A model generated the notes under the pieces. The model saw only the letters and a list, made by a program, of their open reading frames with translations, did no database searches and had not been told where the DNA came from. The translations under genes were made by a program, and so were the position numbers. A stretch of DNA of 64,000 nucleotides, taken from NCBI GenBank assembly GCA_963575645.1, contig OY754466.1:16470001-16534000 (forward strand). The letters run 5' to 3'. Shown in pieces: positions 22,707 to 32,639 of the stretch (positions are counted from its first letter, which is position 1; each line of letters opens with the position of its first letter). This DNA is from Xanthostigma xanthostigma (lineage: Eukaryota; Arthropoda; Insecta; Raphidioptera; Raphidiidae).

Positions 22707-22985
22707 TATAATAATAATAATAATAAATTTATTATCCTTTTTATACATGCATATAGCAGGAGGATTTGTCACTATACATATAATAAAATACAATAATAGA
22801 TAAAATTATTAGACGATAATAATATCAACATTAATAATTTCATCATAAAAAACATTAAAACATTAAAAAGCGTTAGGAAAATTTAAAAATTCTTCAACGA
22901 AATAAAAAGCATTATTGATTATAATTTGTTTGACAGTATTACAGAATTTGTTGTAATTTTTAATAGTTCTTCTAAAAAAAACTCA
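22707..22985 (-). pseudogene. LINE 3' end with ORF2 remnant
   Basis: On the minus strand a frame ending NNAFYFVEEFLNFPNAF-stop (stop at 22863-22865) resembles the last residues of LINE reverse transcriptases (the x-YxVEEFLN motif). It is followed by a 3' UTR and an (ATA)n/(TTA)n tail near 22707-22727. The rest of the coding region is absent. Confidence 0.55.
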
Positions 22986-22987
22986 CA

Positions 22988-23020
22988 TCGCGGCGAAAGA
23001 AGTTTCACTTCAAAAAAATA
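22988..23020 (+). repeat. GAAGTTTCACTT motif, dispersed
   Basis: GCGGCGAAAGAAGTTTCACT recurs in near-identical form at 27262-27290 and 29352-29385 and inverted at 30700-30735. It is a small conserved core of one or more repeat families. Confidence 0.55.
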
Positions 23021-23024
23021 ATAT

Positions 23025-23855
23025 CTCTATTGATATATTTTTTAGTTTTTCTAATTCCTCGGTGGTGATCCTCTAAATCCAGACATACTACCATCGTAGG
23101 GCGCTACTGGTAAAATCAGCATACAAAATAATTCAGGCTTTAAAAGCTTAGCACGTTTCAATCGCATTCTATTTAATGGTCGGAACTTCAGAAGAAACGT
23201 TATGTCTATTTTAATCGAGAAATTCTAGCGGCAGAGTCTATCGATACACTTTTTTACTAAAAAGGAGTGTGAAACAACCCTGCTTTAATTTTAAAGTCAA
23301 AGCAGCAAAGTCGTTTACTGAATGAATACTAAAAATTTATTTTTTCTTTAACAATCAATACCAATCTAAAATTAAATAGTAACATATCTCTGTAATTTTG
23401 TTTTCTTCTGAATTTTCCATATATTTTGTACGTCTTTTCAGATTTTCATCTATCAGCGTCACATGAGAATACCTAGACCGATTTTGATGAAATTTGATAT
23501 ATCTACTAGCTAATGATAAAATATTAATTATATTAATATATATTTTTCTTTCTTTTTCAGGTGAGTTTCTTTTTGTCATCTTTATAATCAGAAACGTAAG
23601 ACGCAGAAAACACTGTGCACGAACTGTATGTAAGAAAAACATTTATTACAACATATTTTTTTAGTTAAATAAAAATAATAATTCTTTATTGCTTAGACAA
23701 GATGTTGCAAACAAGTCACTTATGAAATTACAAATACAATACAAATTATACAATTACAATCAATGACAAATATAAATATAATATATTTACATCCCAAAAA
23801 ATCGTTAATATTAAAAAAACATATAGAAAGGCCCTAGTAGTCTAAAATCCAGTAT
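23025..23855. other. AT-rich sequence; possible LINE tail at 23665-23800
   Basis: The minus strand of 23665-23800 has GCAATAAAGAATTATTATTT after an AT-rich run, as at LINE 3' ends, but no coding remnant was found next to it. Confidence 0.35.
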
Positions 23856-23857
23856 TA

Positions 23858-24951
23858 CAAATATATACCCTCATCTGTTATTATGTTAGAAAATACATAT
23901 GTTGTGGACCAAATAAATAGGGCATTATATTCATAATTCCCGGGCAGTTTGAAAAATGCCGAATATGTGTCAGTATGATAAAAACTATTCAAATAATTAA
24001 AATGACCGGGCATTATGAATAATGCCCTATTAGGCAGAATAATATAAAGATATTTTTATTAAATTATTTTAATGTTGACATACATTATTATTATAAAATA
24101 ATTATGGTAGGGAGGTACGAATAGTACTTAGTAACAAATTCAAAATATAAAACGAATATTAGTTTTTTTTAAGATAATCTGCAGTCTTGAATTAAAAATG
24201 TTTATTTAGGCTCAGGGGTCCTCAAAACTAAAAAAGATTGTAAAATACGCTCAGTTGTGAGCAGGGGATGAGTTGCGTGCTCTGATTGGCTAGTGGGTAT
24301 CACATATTTGTCCCTGCTCCCCACGTCTTGCCAAATGTACCTAAATTATCATATTGCCTAACAATCACAGCAATATTCGTAATGACCGGACACTGTGATA
24401 AATAATGAAGTTTTAATGATTATTTATTACATGGTCCGATTTGACTCGGGCATTATACACAATGCCCTGATTAATCACATAGTCCATAACATATACATTA
24501 ATAAATCGCACATGGGTTGCCGATGCTGTTAAATTAAATAAATTGTAATTAACTTTTTTGGATCAGCTTCCCCGATTTGTTAATCATAAAAATCGAGCCT
24601 AATATAAGAGAATATGACACAAGGAATTGGAATATATCATTGTTCTATACATAAATATAGATAATCCACATAAACATACCTTGTAAATAGCCGTGTTCTG
24701 TATACTTTAAGTTTATTTGTTTTGTTCACATTTTATTTGTCATATCGTCTCATCTTAGGTTCGATTTTTATGATTAGCAAATCGGGGAAGTTGATCCAGA
24801 AAAGCTAATTAGAACTTATTTAATTTAACAGCATCGGTATGTGATTTCGCTAGACAGCCCATGTGCGATTTATTAATGTATATATTATCTAACATAATAT
24901 AATCTGTGTCATCATCAATTAACAGATGAGGGTATATATTTCTAATACCGG
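23858..24951. mobile_element. 1.1-kb foldback element hosting a nested MITE
   Basis: The outer ends TATATACCCTCATCTGTTA (23866 onward) and the inverse near 24920-24945 bound long arms. The inner arm parts match strongly: 24490-24615 against 24745-24890 (AATAAATCGCACATGGG, TTGATCAG variants, CCCCGATTTG, AATCATAAAAATCGA). The left arm is split by a second element at about 23897-24500. Confidence 0.65.
23897..24500. mobile_element. Nested MITE with GGGCATTAT hairpins
   Basis: The ends ACATATGTTGTGGAC and its inverse lead into AGGGCATTATATTCATAAT and the inverse of GGGCATTATACACAATGCCC. The palindromic motif GGGCATTATGAATAATGCCC occurs at 24008-24027, so three hairpins of one design are spread over the element. 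No transposase is seen. Confidence 0.6.
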
Positions 24952-24954
24952 ATC

Positions 24955-25635
24955 TCGCACTATAGGTAAGTCTTTTCTTGAACTGATGACAGTTAGTATT
25001 ATTTTTGATTTCGTCAAGAATAAGAGTATATTCTGGTGCTTCAATATAATGGACTTCTCATATTCAATGTTAAGTTAGGCATGATGATTGTTGACTCTTT
25101 TCCTGGTATTAGTTTTAAAATCAAGGCAATCATCGAAACGCCGAGTTTGTGAGACAAACAAATTCTTAAAAAGCCTTATTTACAAGAACACAAGTGCGTT
25201 TTGGCTTTTCATTTTTACACCAAGAGATGGCGTTACTATACACATTCCACAGTTTTACATATTATCCTCATAGTGCTTAACTTTATCATAGGGCTAAACC
25301 TTAATTATATACTTAAATGAGCATTTTTGCTTTTCATTTTGCCACAGAGAGATGGCACGACTGTGCACATTAACAGTAACGCAAATTCACGGAAATAATC
25401 GAAACATTTGTCAATAATTAAAAATGTGCTTATTAATTACTTCGTGAGATGATTTCTGAATTGATCTCACATTTTCTTACCAAGTTGTGATCCTCTGAAA
25501 ATTTTGATTATTCATGCATAAAAATGGAAATTTTTCAAAGAGCTCTGAAAATTCAAAAAGTATCTCTGAGGAAAATTAAATGTGCGCTGTAACATTACAC
25601 ATTCAGTGTAATCTGAGAGAGCCAACTGTATATAA
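24955..25635. other. Unassigned AT-rich sequence
   Basis: No supported feature; two diverged GAGATGGCRNNACT words near 25224 and 25350 hint at an old duplication. Confidence 0.35.
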
Positions 25636-25679
25636 TAGAGTTAACAAGGTGAAACTTTTGAAGTATTGCTGAAACGTGA

Positions 25680-25940
25680 GCGGTCAAAGTAGAAAGTGCC
25701 GAGAGAGAGAGAGATTGTTAAGAGAATTCGAGGAGGAGCAGAGTCCGATTTACGGCCGGTATATTGGGGAGCGCGCTGCACGGTGACATATTGATCTCCA
25801 TAAATAACATCGGCTGGGCGTAACGTGTGAATGTTCACAAGGCTGTTATTAGCGGGCCGAGTATCGTGTAAATGACGTTTAAATGCGTGCATTCTGTCCC
25901 ACTTAAAATATGTTGAATCTTTCTGCTCGTCCCACATGCC
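25680..25940. other. GC-rich island without a convincing gene
   Basis: A CpG-richer block in AT-rich surroundings. The 98-codon minus frame has no known domain and is poorly protein-like. Words such as CTCCATAAATAACATCGGCT and GGCTGTTATTAGCGGGCC look like candidate homeodomain-site sequence. It might be a conserved regulatory element or a transposon end. Confidence 0.3.
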
Positions 25941-26265
25941 GGTTTTTTTCCCGCTAAACGACCTAGATAAATTAAGCCTTTGGTTTATCTCGACTAAATT
26001 TAAATATCATGATGAAAGTGCTTTTTAGAAAAATAGAACAGACTTCAAGAAAAATGCGTCAGACAAGGCTCCGTAGCTGTGCTATTCCTAGAGTAATTTC
26101 GCTCTTTTTTGCGAAATTTTTCTAAGTGAAACTTTTAAGCGATGTATTTGTTTGAATTTTTCTGTGGTGTTAAAGGGAAAATAGTTCAATAAGGCGGAAA
26201 TATAAGAGGAAACTTGAGCGCGAGAAAGGAAGGGAAAATTGTATATACCTATAGGTACAGGTGGC
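25941..26265. other. Unassigned sequence
   Basis: No supported feature. Confidence 0.4.
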
Positions 26266-26269
26266 CGGT

Positions 26270-26645
26270 AATTGTTTGTATTCTCGGGAGAAGAAACTAT
26301 GACTAATTTGGAATAATTTAATAGAAATGCGTCATTTTCGAGAATATTTACTTCGGTTTTCTTTTTACAAAATTCCGAATTTTGTAAGTTAAAAATAAAA
26401 AAAAAAATATCTTCACTTTTTGGCCTGAATTTTTCCATGATCTGATAGTTTACTAATTGGCCAACCTTCCTTAAAAAACCACGAAAACTGTTAGATTTTA
26501 TGTTGTGTGTTAAAACACAATAAATAAAAAAATAAAATAATAATTCTTCACAGAAATGTCATTATCATAAAAAATGACGCATTTCCGCCCCCCAAGTGAT
26601 AAGGTTAAATCAGTCCAAATTAGTCATAGCTTCTTCTCCCGGTCA
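26270..26645. repeat. Foldback element with diverged arms
   Basis: GGGAGAAGAAACTATGACTA with the following ATTTGGA at about 26286-26313 is matched inversely at 26613-26641, and AAATGCGTCATTTT (26326-26340) inversely at about 26571-26585. The spacing differs by an indel. Confidence 0.6.
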
Positions 26646-26678
26646 CACGTATACACATTTGCACGTGTACAACCTATA

Positions 26679-26905
26679 TGAAGGGTACACGAGAAGAAGG
26701 CAATTTGTCAGTAAAAATTCGAAATTAATTTTTTTATGCCTTTCTGTTGGTGTATTCATTTTAGACGAGAATATGCTAGGTCAAAAGTTATAAGCGTTGA
26801 AAGAAATGCATCAGCAAGTAAATGGCACGATTTTAAACCCTTCAAAATGCTCTCCTGCACAATTTACATTTTTTGACATATCGCCTTCTTCCCGTGTACC
26901 CTTCA
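26679..26905. mobile_element. MITE family D, copy 1
   Basis: A 227-bp element with TIRs TGAAGGGTACACGRGAAGAA and a TA on each side. The interior is nearly the same as in copy 2 at 42120-42367 (CATTTTAGACNAGAATANGC, GTTATAAGCGTTGAAAGAAA), allowing for one indel of about 20 bases. There is no transposase. Confidence 0.8.
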
Positions 26906-26909
26906 TATG

Positions 26910-27620
26910 GAAAGATTGGTTTGTTCAATAGTTTCGCGTGGGTTTTATAACACTCTATAACTGTCAAAGTACTGTATAATAGTAAAGGTGTGTTGATGCA
27001 TAATTTATGTATAGTATTTATATATTGTACCAATTATTACACATTTAAATGTAATTATTTCTTGTTATTATACTCATGTATTTATAAATATCTATAAATC
27101 TGTATATTTCGTCGAGTGTCAGCAAATGCGTGATATCAAATACTCCTGCATTTTGATTGCAGTAAATAATTTCGAAAGAAGTTTCAATTCCCCCGTAAGC
27201 TTATGTAGGAGAGGCTCATGCGTTTTTTTTTGCATTTGGCCCTTCAAATCGTCGAGGTAGTGGCGCCGCATAAGAAGTTTCACTTAAAAAAAATATGTTT
27301 CAGTTTAAATACGTACATTTAGACGACAATATTAAAAATAATATAGTGAAATGAATTCCGAGAAAAGTAGACGCAATGGAAAAGTAGCATATAATTGAAT
27401 AATTAATTAAAACAAAGGAAAAATGCGCCTAATTACTGACAAGTAAACATATTACGAAGTCGGAGTTTTGTTCGGGAAGTTTTGTTGTTCCAGGAGCTTA
27501 ATGGCTGTTGTGCAGAAATTTGCTCATTAGCAGTTGTAAATCAGAAACAAATTCACTTTACTCATTTTCCCACATCTATATACCAACGTGCATAAGAAGG
27601 GTTGCCAAATTTGTCTGAAA
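26910..27620. other. Unassigned sequence with one repeat core
   Basis: Contains the GAAGTTTCACTT core near 27270. No gene supported. Confidence 0.4.
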
Positions 27621-27625
27621 AAAAA

Positions 27626-28231
27626 ATTCCAGCTAATTGGGCGACGAATCCATTCCAACTTCAAAAATATTGACATTTGATCATATTGTATACCTAATAA
27701 CGAACATAAAATTTCTGTTACCGCGTGCGGTGACGCGGGTAACGGCTAGTATTAAGTATTGTAATATTTGTTATTCGTTTGCATCGTTACCTACATAATA
27801 TGTTTTCGTCATGTAAAAATTAATCAAAGCACACTTTTTTCTGACAGATCTACAGAACAAAAGGACTTGTGATTTTAAGTATAAAAAATATATTTTTTAC
27901 AAAACTTTCTTGTATAAATAGACCGTTATGAAAAATACCATTAATATATAAAAAAAAACAACGTTGTGGCATATATCTCTTTTGAGCGTGTGCCAATTTT
28001 CTCCAAAAACACTAAGGGCTCTTCATATTTGCATATCAAAGATTCTCCAAAAATTTGGTTTCAATACGCTCATCCCTTTAACCTGTATCGTGTATACAGA
28101 CAAACAGATGCACTGACTTTTTCCAAAAAAATGTTTTTGGATTCGGGTGATCTAAAAACGAAAACATATTGTAATATTGAATTTTGATCTAAATTAGTAC
28201 TATTCCCAACGTATGGTGTGGGATGGTAAAA
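27626..28231 (+). repeat. Family A repeat, full-length copy
   Basis: Begins CAGCTAATTGGGCGACG and CCATTCCAACTTC and ends GTGTGGGATGGTAAAA. It carries the internal hairpin CGCGTGCGGTGACGCG then GGTAACGGCTAG, and the shared segments CATCCTCCAAAATTTGG-like and CTAGTACCATTCCC-like of this family. Confidence 0.75.
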
Positions 28232-28234
28232 CGG

Positions 28235-28780
28235 ACACCGTGGCGCGAGGAGTAGGTTCTATGTCAGTGCGTGCCAAAAACGATCATTTGATTTGAATCA
28301 CCTAAATTGATAGCTCTTTTGGGATTAAAACATATTATAATAATATTCATACTTGTGTATTATATTGTCTCACATTTGTTCACATTTTTTCCTAGCTTAA
28401 AAATACTATTGTTGATTTTTTCCCATAACTGTAAAGTAAATGAAATTAGGAGCCGTCCTTAGTTCATCAGGGGACATTATATTTTATATTTTAATACACC
28501 GATCGCAAATTGTGATCCTCCACGAGCGTTGATAGTAAATGCAAATATTTGCATATGGTCACGTGTTAATTTCCCATCCGTACGGCTGTGTGTATAGTTC
28601 TTGTCCACACAAAACTGAAACCAAGCCCTGCCAAATAGAACCTCACGAATTACATTTCCCCTTATAACAAACTGTAGGTATATCATTTTTGTATTATTTT
28701 CTATTTTTTATAATTAATATCTAGATGATCGAGCTTTGCTCTGAGGAGTTAAATAAAAAAAATTATATACCTATGCATAA
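28235..28780. other. Unassigned sequence
   Basis: No supported feature. Confidence 0.4.
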
Positions 28781-28784
28781 ACTG

Positions 28785-29040
28785 TATTCCAACTTCAAAA
28801 TGTTAACATTTGCTATAGTATAAATAAAGAAAAAAATTCTAATATCGCGTGAGGTGACACGGGTAATTGCTAATATACAGTATGATATTTGCTATTCGTT
28901 GCCATGGTTACCTACATAATAAATATGTTCCACGTCATGCAAAAATTAATCAAAGCATGCTTAATTAGTTTATTTCTGACAGATCTACAAAACAAAAGAA
29001 CAACTAATTTTTTTTATTTTCAAAATACTCCCAAAAATAA
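28785..29040 (+). repeat. Family A repeat, left part only
   Basis: Matches the first 260 bp of the family (ATTCCAACTTCAAAATG, GCGTGAGGTGACACGGGTAA, TTACCTACATAATA) and then stops. Confidence 0.7.
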
Positions 29041-29062
29041 ATTTAAAATTTAAAAACTTGAA

Positions 29063-29385
29063 TATTAACGTCTTACGATTTTTCGATCAGGTCACGTGTC
29101 CTGACGCGAGTTTAACATTTTTTACCGATTACAAAAAAAGTGTACAAAAGTTTTCGTCTTACGAATTTTCGATCAGGTCTTACGCATTTTCGATCAGGTC
29201 TTACGAATTTTTGATCTGACGCAAGTTTAACATTTTTTACCCATTACAAAAAAAGTGTACAAAAGTTTTCGTACTACGAATTTTCGATCAGGTCTTACGA
29301 ATTTTTTATCTGACGCGAGTTTAACATTTTTTACCCATTACAAAAAAAGTGTACAACGCCGCTAAAAAAGTTTTCACTTCAAAAA
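29063..29385 (+). repeat. Tandem repeat, about 110-bp unit
   Basis: Three units share TTACGAATTTTCGATCAGGT, GACGCGAGTTTAACATTTTT and TTACAAAAAAAGTGTACAA. The last unit runs into the CGCCGCTAAAAAAGTTTTCA core. The inverse of this last junction recurs at 30700-30780, so the two bracket 1.3 kb. Confidence 0.75.
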
Positions 29386-29399
29386 AGACAAAAATACAT

Positions 29400-29480
29400 T
29401 TTCGCCCAACGAGAAACTCGAACCCACAACCCTGCGAATACTAGTCTCGTGCAGTACCAACGAGCTAGTCTAACTTGTTC
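29400..29480 (-). repeat. tRNA-like SINE head
   Basis: On the minus strand there is an A-box-like TAGCTCGTTGG and a B box GGTTCGAGTTT about 40 bases later. The stem pairing is poor, so it is a tRNA-derived repeat rather than a gene. Confidence 0.55.
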
Positions 29481-29484
29481 ATAG

Positions 29485-30295
29485 TGCATTCATTAATATG
29501 ACATATAGTGTCAACTAAATTGTGTATTACTATTAAATATTAATCGTGCCAGAATTTTTAACCCTGATAATTTTCGTTCAATGTACAATGTTTTTCTGAG
29601 CAACCTTTTCGGCAATAGGTAAGGGTGTGGGGCAGAAATTTTTAAAAGCTTTTTCCCGAGAATTGTTTTAAAAAATTCACAAAAAGTATATCGTATATTG
29701 TTGAATTCGCGCATCAGTAAGGTTTCGTTTGACACCCTTCACGATGCCCTTGAAAAATCATTTTTTTCTATTTCCCAATTCACACCTTGAAATAAACCTC
29801 CCAAATCTGAATTCAACTTTTTGTATTTCACGTCTGTATTTAGACCACCATACTCTCTATCTCTGTGCTAAATATTAAAATTTTTACGTCAAACAGTTTC
29901 AGAGGAAGTCGTCTGTGACGGATGGACGGATGAACGCATTAAAAATAATCAATTTTAACGCATAACGCTATATCTGTCGACGTGTAGCTGTATAAAATAC
30001 GTAGACTGTCGTCGCACAACTATTTTCGAAAAACCCCTGGGAAAAATTAACTCTCAGTTATTTAAATAATCTGATGAAAGATCGGTCCTTTGGTACAACT
30101 AATGGAAACTAAACGTGTTTTATCAAAGACATTTTCGTTCATTCTTTAATTTAACCATATCTGGGGGAATATAATATTCATTCATTAAAATATCACTAGA
30201 GGTTGGCAACTTGCCACATACATTGAGCCAACATATGTGTGTGTGTGTATGAGTGTGCATATGTTTACCTCAAATATAAGGATATACGAGAAATT
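29485..30295. other. Unassigned sequence; (TG)n at 30235
   Basis: A short TG/TA microsatellite sits at about 30234-30260. No gene supported. Confidence 0.4.
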
Positions 30296-30299
30296 AATT

Positions 30300-30695
30300 T
30301 TCCTTTTGAGTTGAATATTTCACAAATACCAACTCCATTATCGAGTCAAGTGTCGAATAAATACTTGATTTTCAAGTCGGGTCAAATAATTTATCGATTT
30401 TCAAGTATCTGTTAAATTCTCGATTTTCGAATCGAGCCGAGTATTTGATAAAATTAATTTTCGGGTTGAGTTTTTAAAAAATAAACGTTTTGAGCGTCAA
30501 TAGAATCGATTATTAAAAAAATAAGCTATTTTCGAATCTAGTCGAGAATTTACTCGATTTTGATAAACGTACTTAAATCAATTTTTTTTACTCGATTCAG
30601 ATTTTTGAAAATATTGCATTTCTTAGAGTATATTTCTACTCAACTTAATTTTTTTACGAGTTTGATTTTTGCTCGACTAAATTTTCGTCAAGTAT
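30300..30695. repeat. Degenerate TACTCGATTTTC low-complexity tract
   Basis: Variants of TCGATTTTCAAGTC, CGAGTATTTGAT and ACTCGATTTTGA recur about every 20-30 bases through the tract. Weaker versions occur at 43450-43570 and 47900-48000. Confidence 0.5.
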
Positions 30696-30699
30696 TATT

Positions 30700-30780
30700 T
30701 TTTGAAGTGAAAACTTCTTTAGCGGCGTTGTACACTTTTTTTGTAATGGGTAAAAAATGTTAAACTCGCGTCAGATCTGA
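30700..30780 (-). repeat. Inverted partner of the 29.3-kb tandem unit
   Basis: CTTTAGCGGCGTTGTACACT followed by TGTAATGGGTAAAAAATG and TTAAACTCGCGTCAG is the inverse of the end of the tandem repeat at 29290-29385. Confidence 0.75.
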
Positions 30781-30833
30781 CGCGTCAGGCGTCAGGGTCA
30801 CGTGACTCTGACGAGTTGTTGAGACGGTCTACC

Positions 30834-30865
30834 GTACTTGCTTCGGCAGTACATATACTAAAATT
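30834..30865 (+). ncRNA. U6: U6 snRNA 5'-end fragment
   Basis: The 32 bases starting GTACTTGCTTCGGCAGTACA and continuing TATACTAAAATT match the 5' end of insect U6 small nuclear RNA, a spliceosome RNA, with one base different from the fly sequence I recall. The match stops where U6 continues GGAACG; here it continues CGCTAG. No proximal sequence element or TATA box was seen upstream, so it is a non-functional fragment. Its last part overlaps the left arm of the foldback element that follows. Confidence 0.7.
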
Positions 30866-31155
30866 CGCTAGATGTCAGTAGCAATATAAGTTACATGCAG
30901 TGCAAAAAATTATAAGCTATAAGCTTTAACAAAACCTTAAGAGATGTCGCTATGCATCCAGGTTTCGTAAAAATACAAATTTAAAAAATTACATCCAGTG
31001 ACTGGCTGCATGTAATTTTATAAATGTGTAGTTTTACGAAACCTGGATGCATAGCGACATCTCTTAATGTTTTGTCAAAGCTAATAGCTTATAATTTTTT
31101 GCACTAGGCATGTAACTTATATTGCTACTAGCGAAATTTAGTTTAAGTACATCTA
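30845..31155. repeat. Foldback element joined to the U6 fragment
   Basis: Arms of about 130 bp (TTCGCTAG, TAGCAATATAAGTTACATGC, AAAAAATTATAAGCTAT, AGAGATGTCGCTATGCATCC, AGGTTTCGTAAAA) repeat in inverse at 31025-31150. The right arm also ends in a diverged version of the U6-like stretch (GTACTTAAACTAAATTTCGC on the minus strand), so part of the U6 sequence behaves as element terminus. Confidence 0.7.
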
Positions 31156-31159
31156 GGTT

Positions 31160-31735
31160 TTCACTTCCGCCGGCACTCCCGTAGTGCAACCCGTCTTTTT
31201 TTTATTTGGCTCGACGATTGATACTCGACCGGCACAATATGTTTTTTTACAGTATTCGTACAGCCCTAGCATATACACTCATATTTACTTTCAGTGTTTT
31301 GTGACAGACCAGTGACCTTTTCTACTTGCACTAAAAGTTTTTATCTCACGGATTGCGACATCAGAACTTTCACGAGCCATCTATTGTCTTTTTCCAAGTG
31401 ATTTTTGGCGAAAAAGACATTATGTATACAACGAATAAATAAAAGGACTGTTAAACCACTGGTGTAGACAGATAAATCACGAAACAGTAGTACATCAAAT
31501 TTATTATAGGTAGGTATGTTACGGTCTATACCCGAAATCGGTCAATGGCCGAAATAAATGCGCAAAACTAGTTTTGCGCATTTTCAATTGGTCAAAACTA
31601 ATTCTGTCCATTTCTGAATGGACGGTACTAGTTCTGCTTGTTTTAAAAATATACACAAAATGTAAAAACAGAAACGCAGAAGATATTACTGTTAAAACGA
31701 GTATCTTAACGGATTATTTAAGTAAACATTAATGT
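31160..31735. other. Unassigned, with a 28-base perfect palindrome
   Basis: AAATGCGCAAAACT followed by its exact inverse occupies 31556-31583, flanked by GGTCAAAACTAATTCTGTCC-type words that recur imperfectly. Confidence 0.55.
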
Positions 31736-31948
31736 AAGACCCTTCTCACACGGAGCTACTCAAACGAAACCAATTACACTAACTCGAGTTACAAATCAGT
31801 CTCTAGCACTAGTATTTCAATGGAGGTTCGCACACGGCTCTATCGGTTAGAAATCAGTTTGTGACCAGTTAGTGATCAGTTTCAAACGACGCAGCGTGCT
31901 GGTCGCCACGCTACTAGTTACTAACCAGTTACCAATAAAACAACAAAA

Positions 31949-32092
31949 ATGGCTGATCCAATCCAAAATTTAAAACTGGTAGAAGCTGTCGAAAGGCATC
32001 CTTGCCTATATAATTACACGTTAAGTGATTATTCTCGAAAAGATAAGACGGAAAAAGCGTCACATTCACGCGTTGTAGTATTCTTTTTGTGA
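31949..32092 (+). pseudogene. Harbinger MADF-domain protein, 5' remnant
   Basis: The frame starts MADPIQNLKLVEAVERHPCL and continues YNYTLSDYSRKDKTEKA, the first half of a MADF (Myb/SANT-like) DNA-binding domain (pattern L-I-x-x-V-x-x-x-P-x-L-Y ... Y-x-x-x-x-x-R-x-x-A-W). It is cut just before the expected Trp; ten unrelated codons and a stop follow. In Harbinger elements this second protein helps bring the transposase to DNA. It can no longer do so here. Confidence 0.75.
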
Positions 32093-32094
32093 AT

Positions 32095-32288
32095 AAAAGG
32101 AGACAGTACACTAAAAATGTTTCTTTGGACATTTTATAGAATGCCAAAAATTTCGCATCATTTTCCTGTAGCTCTTTGGCAGCAACAAATGCCCTACAAT
32201 ATTGGCGTTCTTTCATTCGTCGGTGCCTTTTTTGATTATAATAATATAAAATAATATCCTCATCACTTGATTCAGATTCAGAAAACAT
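32095..32288 (-). pseudogene. Harbinger transposase, N-terminal remnant
   Basis: The frame starts MFSESESSDEDII and reaches FLAFYKMSKETFLVYCLLL, the N-terminal region typical of HARBI1-like nucleases (acidic start, then the F-x-x-x-x-R-M-S-K-E-T-F motif). All catalytic DDE regions are missing. The open frame continues to 31929, but that part is only the antisense of the MADF gene and is not transposase. The deletion joint lies between about 32060 and 32105. Confidence 0.75.
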
Positions 32289-32514
32289 TATGGCAGCTCA
32301 AATGAAACAAGTGATTAAACAATGATTTGAGTAGCATCGTGTACAAAATTTGGTTACTAACTAGTTAGTGATTGTAGTTAGTAATCAGTTTAGTTTCATT
32401 TGAGTAGCTTCGTGTGAGAAGGGCCTAAGATTTTTTGTTTTCTTTTTTTAAGATCTATGTCGAATAATAATTACCTACATGTTTGTCACTACATATTTGC
32501 TGTATTTTTATAGA

Positions 32515-32637
32515 CCTCTATAAGTGAGGAAAGCCACTCCTGTACCTCTATAAGCTAGAAACTCGTGTTAGTGCAAAATCTCCATATGCGAAAAAGAGAT
32601 CGCGGTCCCGTGAACTCTTGCTTATCCAGGTTCGACT
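32515..32637. repeat. Possible pogo/Tigger-like MITE
   Basis: The right end TATCCAGGTTCGACTGTA resembles the CAGTCGAACCTNG terminus of pogo-like elements on the minus strand, followed by TA. The left side holds ACCTCTATAAGTGAGGAAAG and a repeat of it (ACCTCTATAAGCTAG). The left terminus itself is eroded. Confidence 0.4.
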
Positions 32638-32639
32638 GT

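Larger units (their letters stand above)
31738..32425. mobile_element. PIF/Harbinger element, internally deleted
   Basis: TIRs of about 33 bases (CCCTTCTCACACGRAGCTAC, then TCAAAYGAAAC) with few mismatches, flanked by the 3-bp target duplication TAA at 31735-31737 and 32426-32428, as expected for this superfamily. The 688-bp element keeps the 5' ends of both Harbinger genes in convergent orientation; the middle of the element is lost. Subterminal words such as ACTAGTTAGTGA and CCAGTTAGTGATCAGTTTC repeat near the ends. Confidence 0.85.

Noticed and set aside
30834..30865. A complete U6 gene
   Set aside because: Only the first 32 bases are present, and no snRNA promoter elements were found upstream.
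31929..32288. A 119-codon frame as one intact protein
   Set aside because: Only the first 60 or so codons are Harbinger transposase; the rest is the antisense strand of the MADF remnant across a deletion joint.
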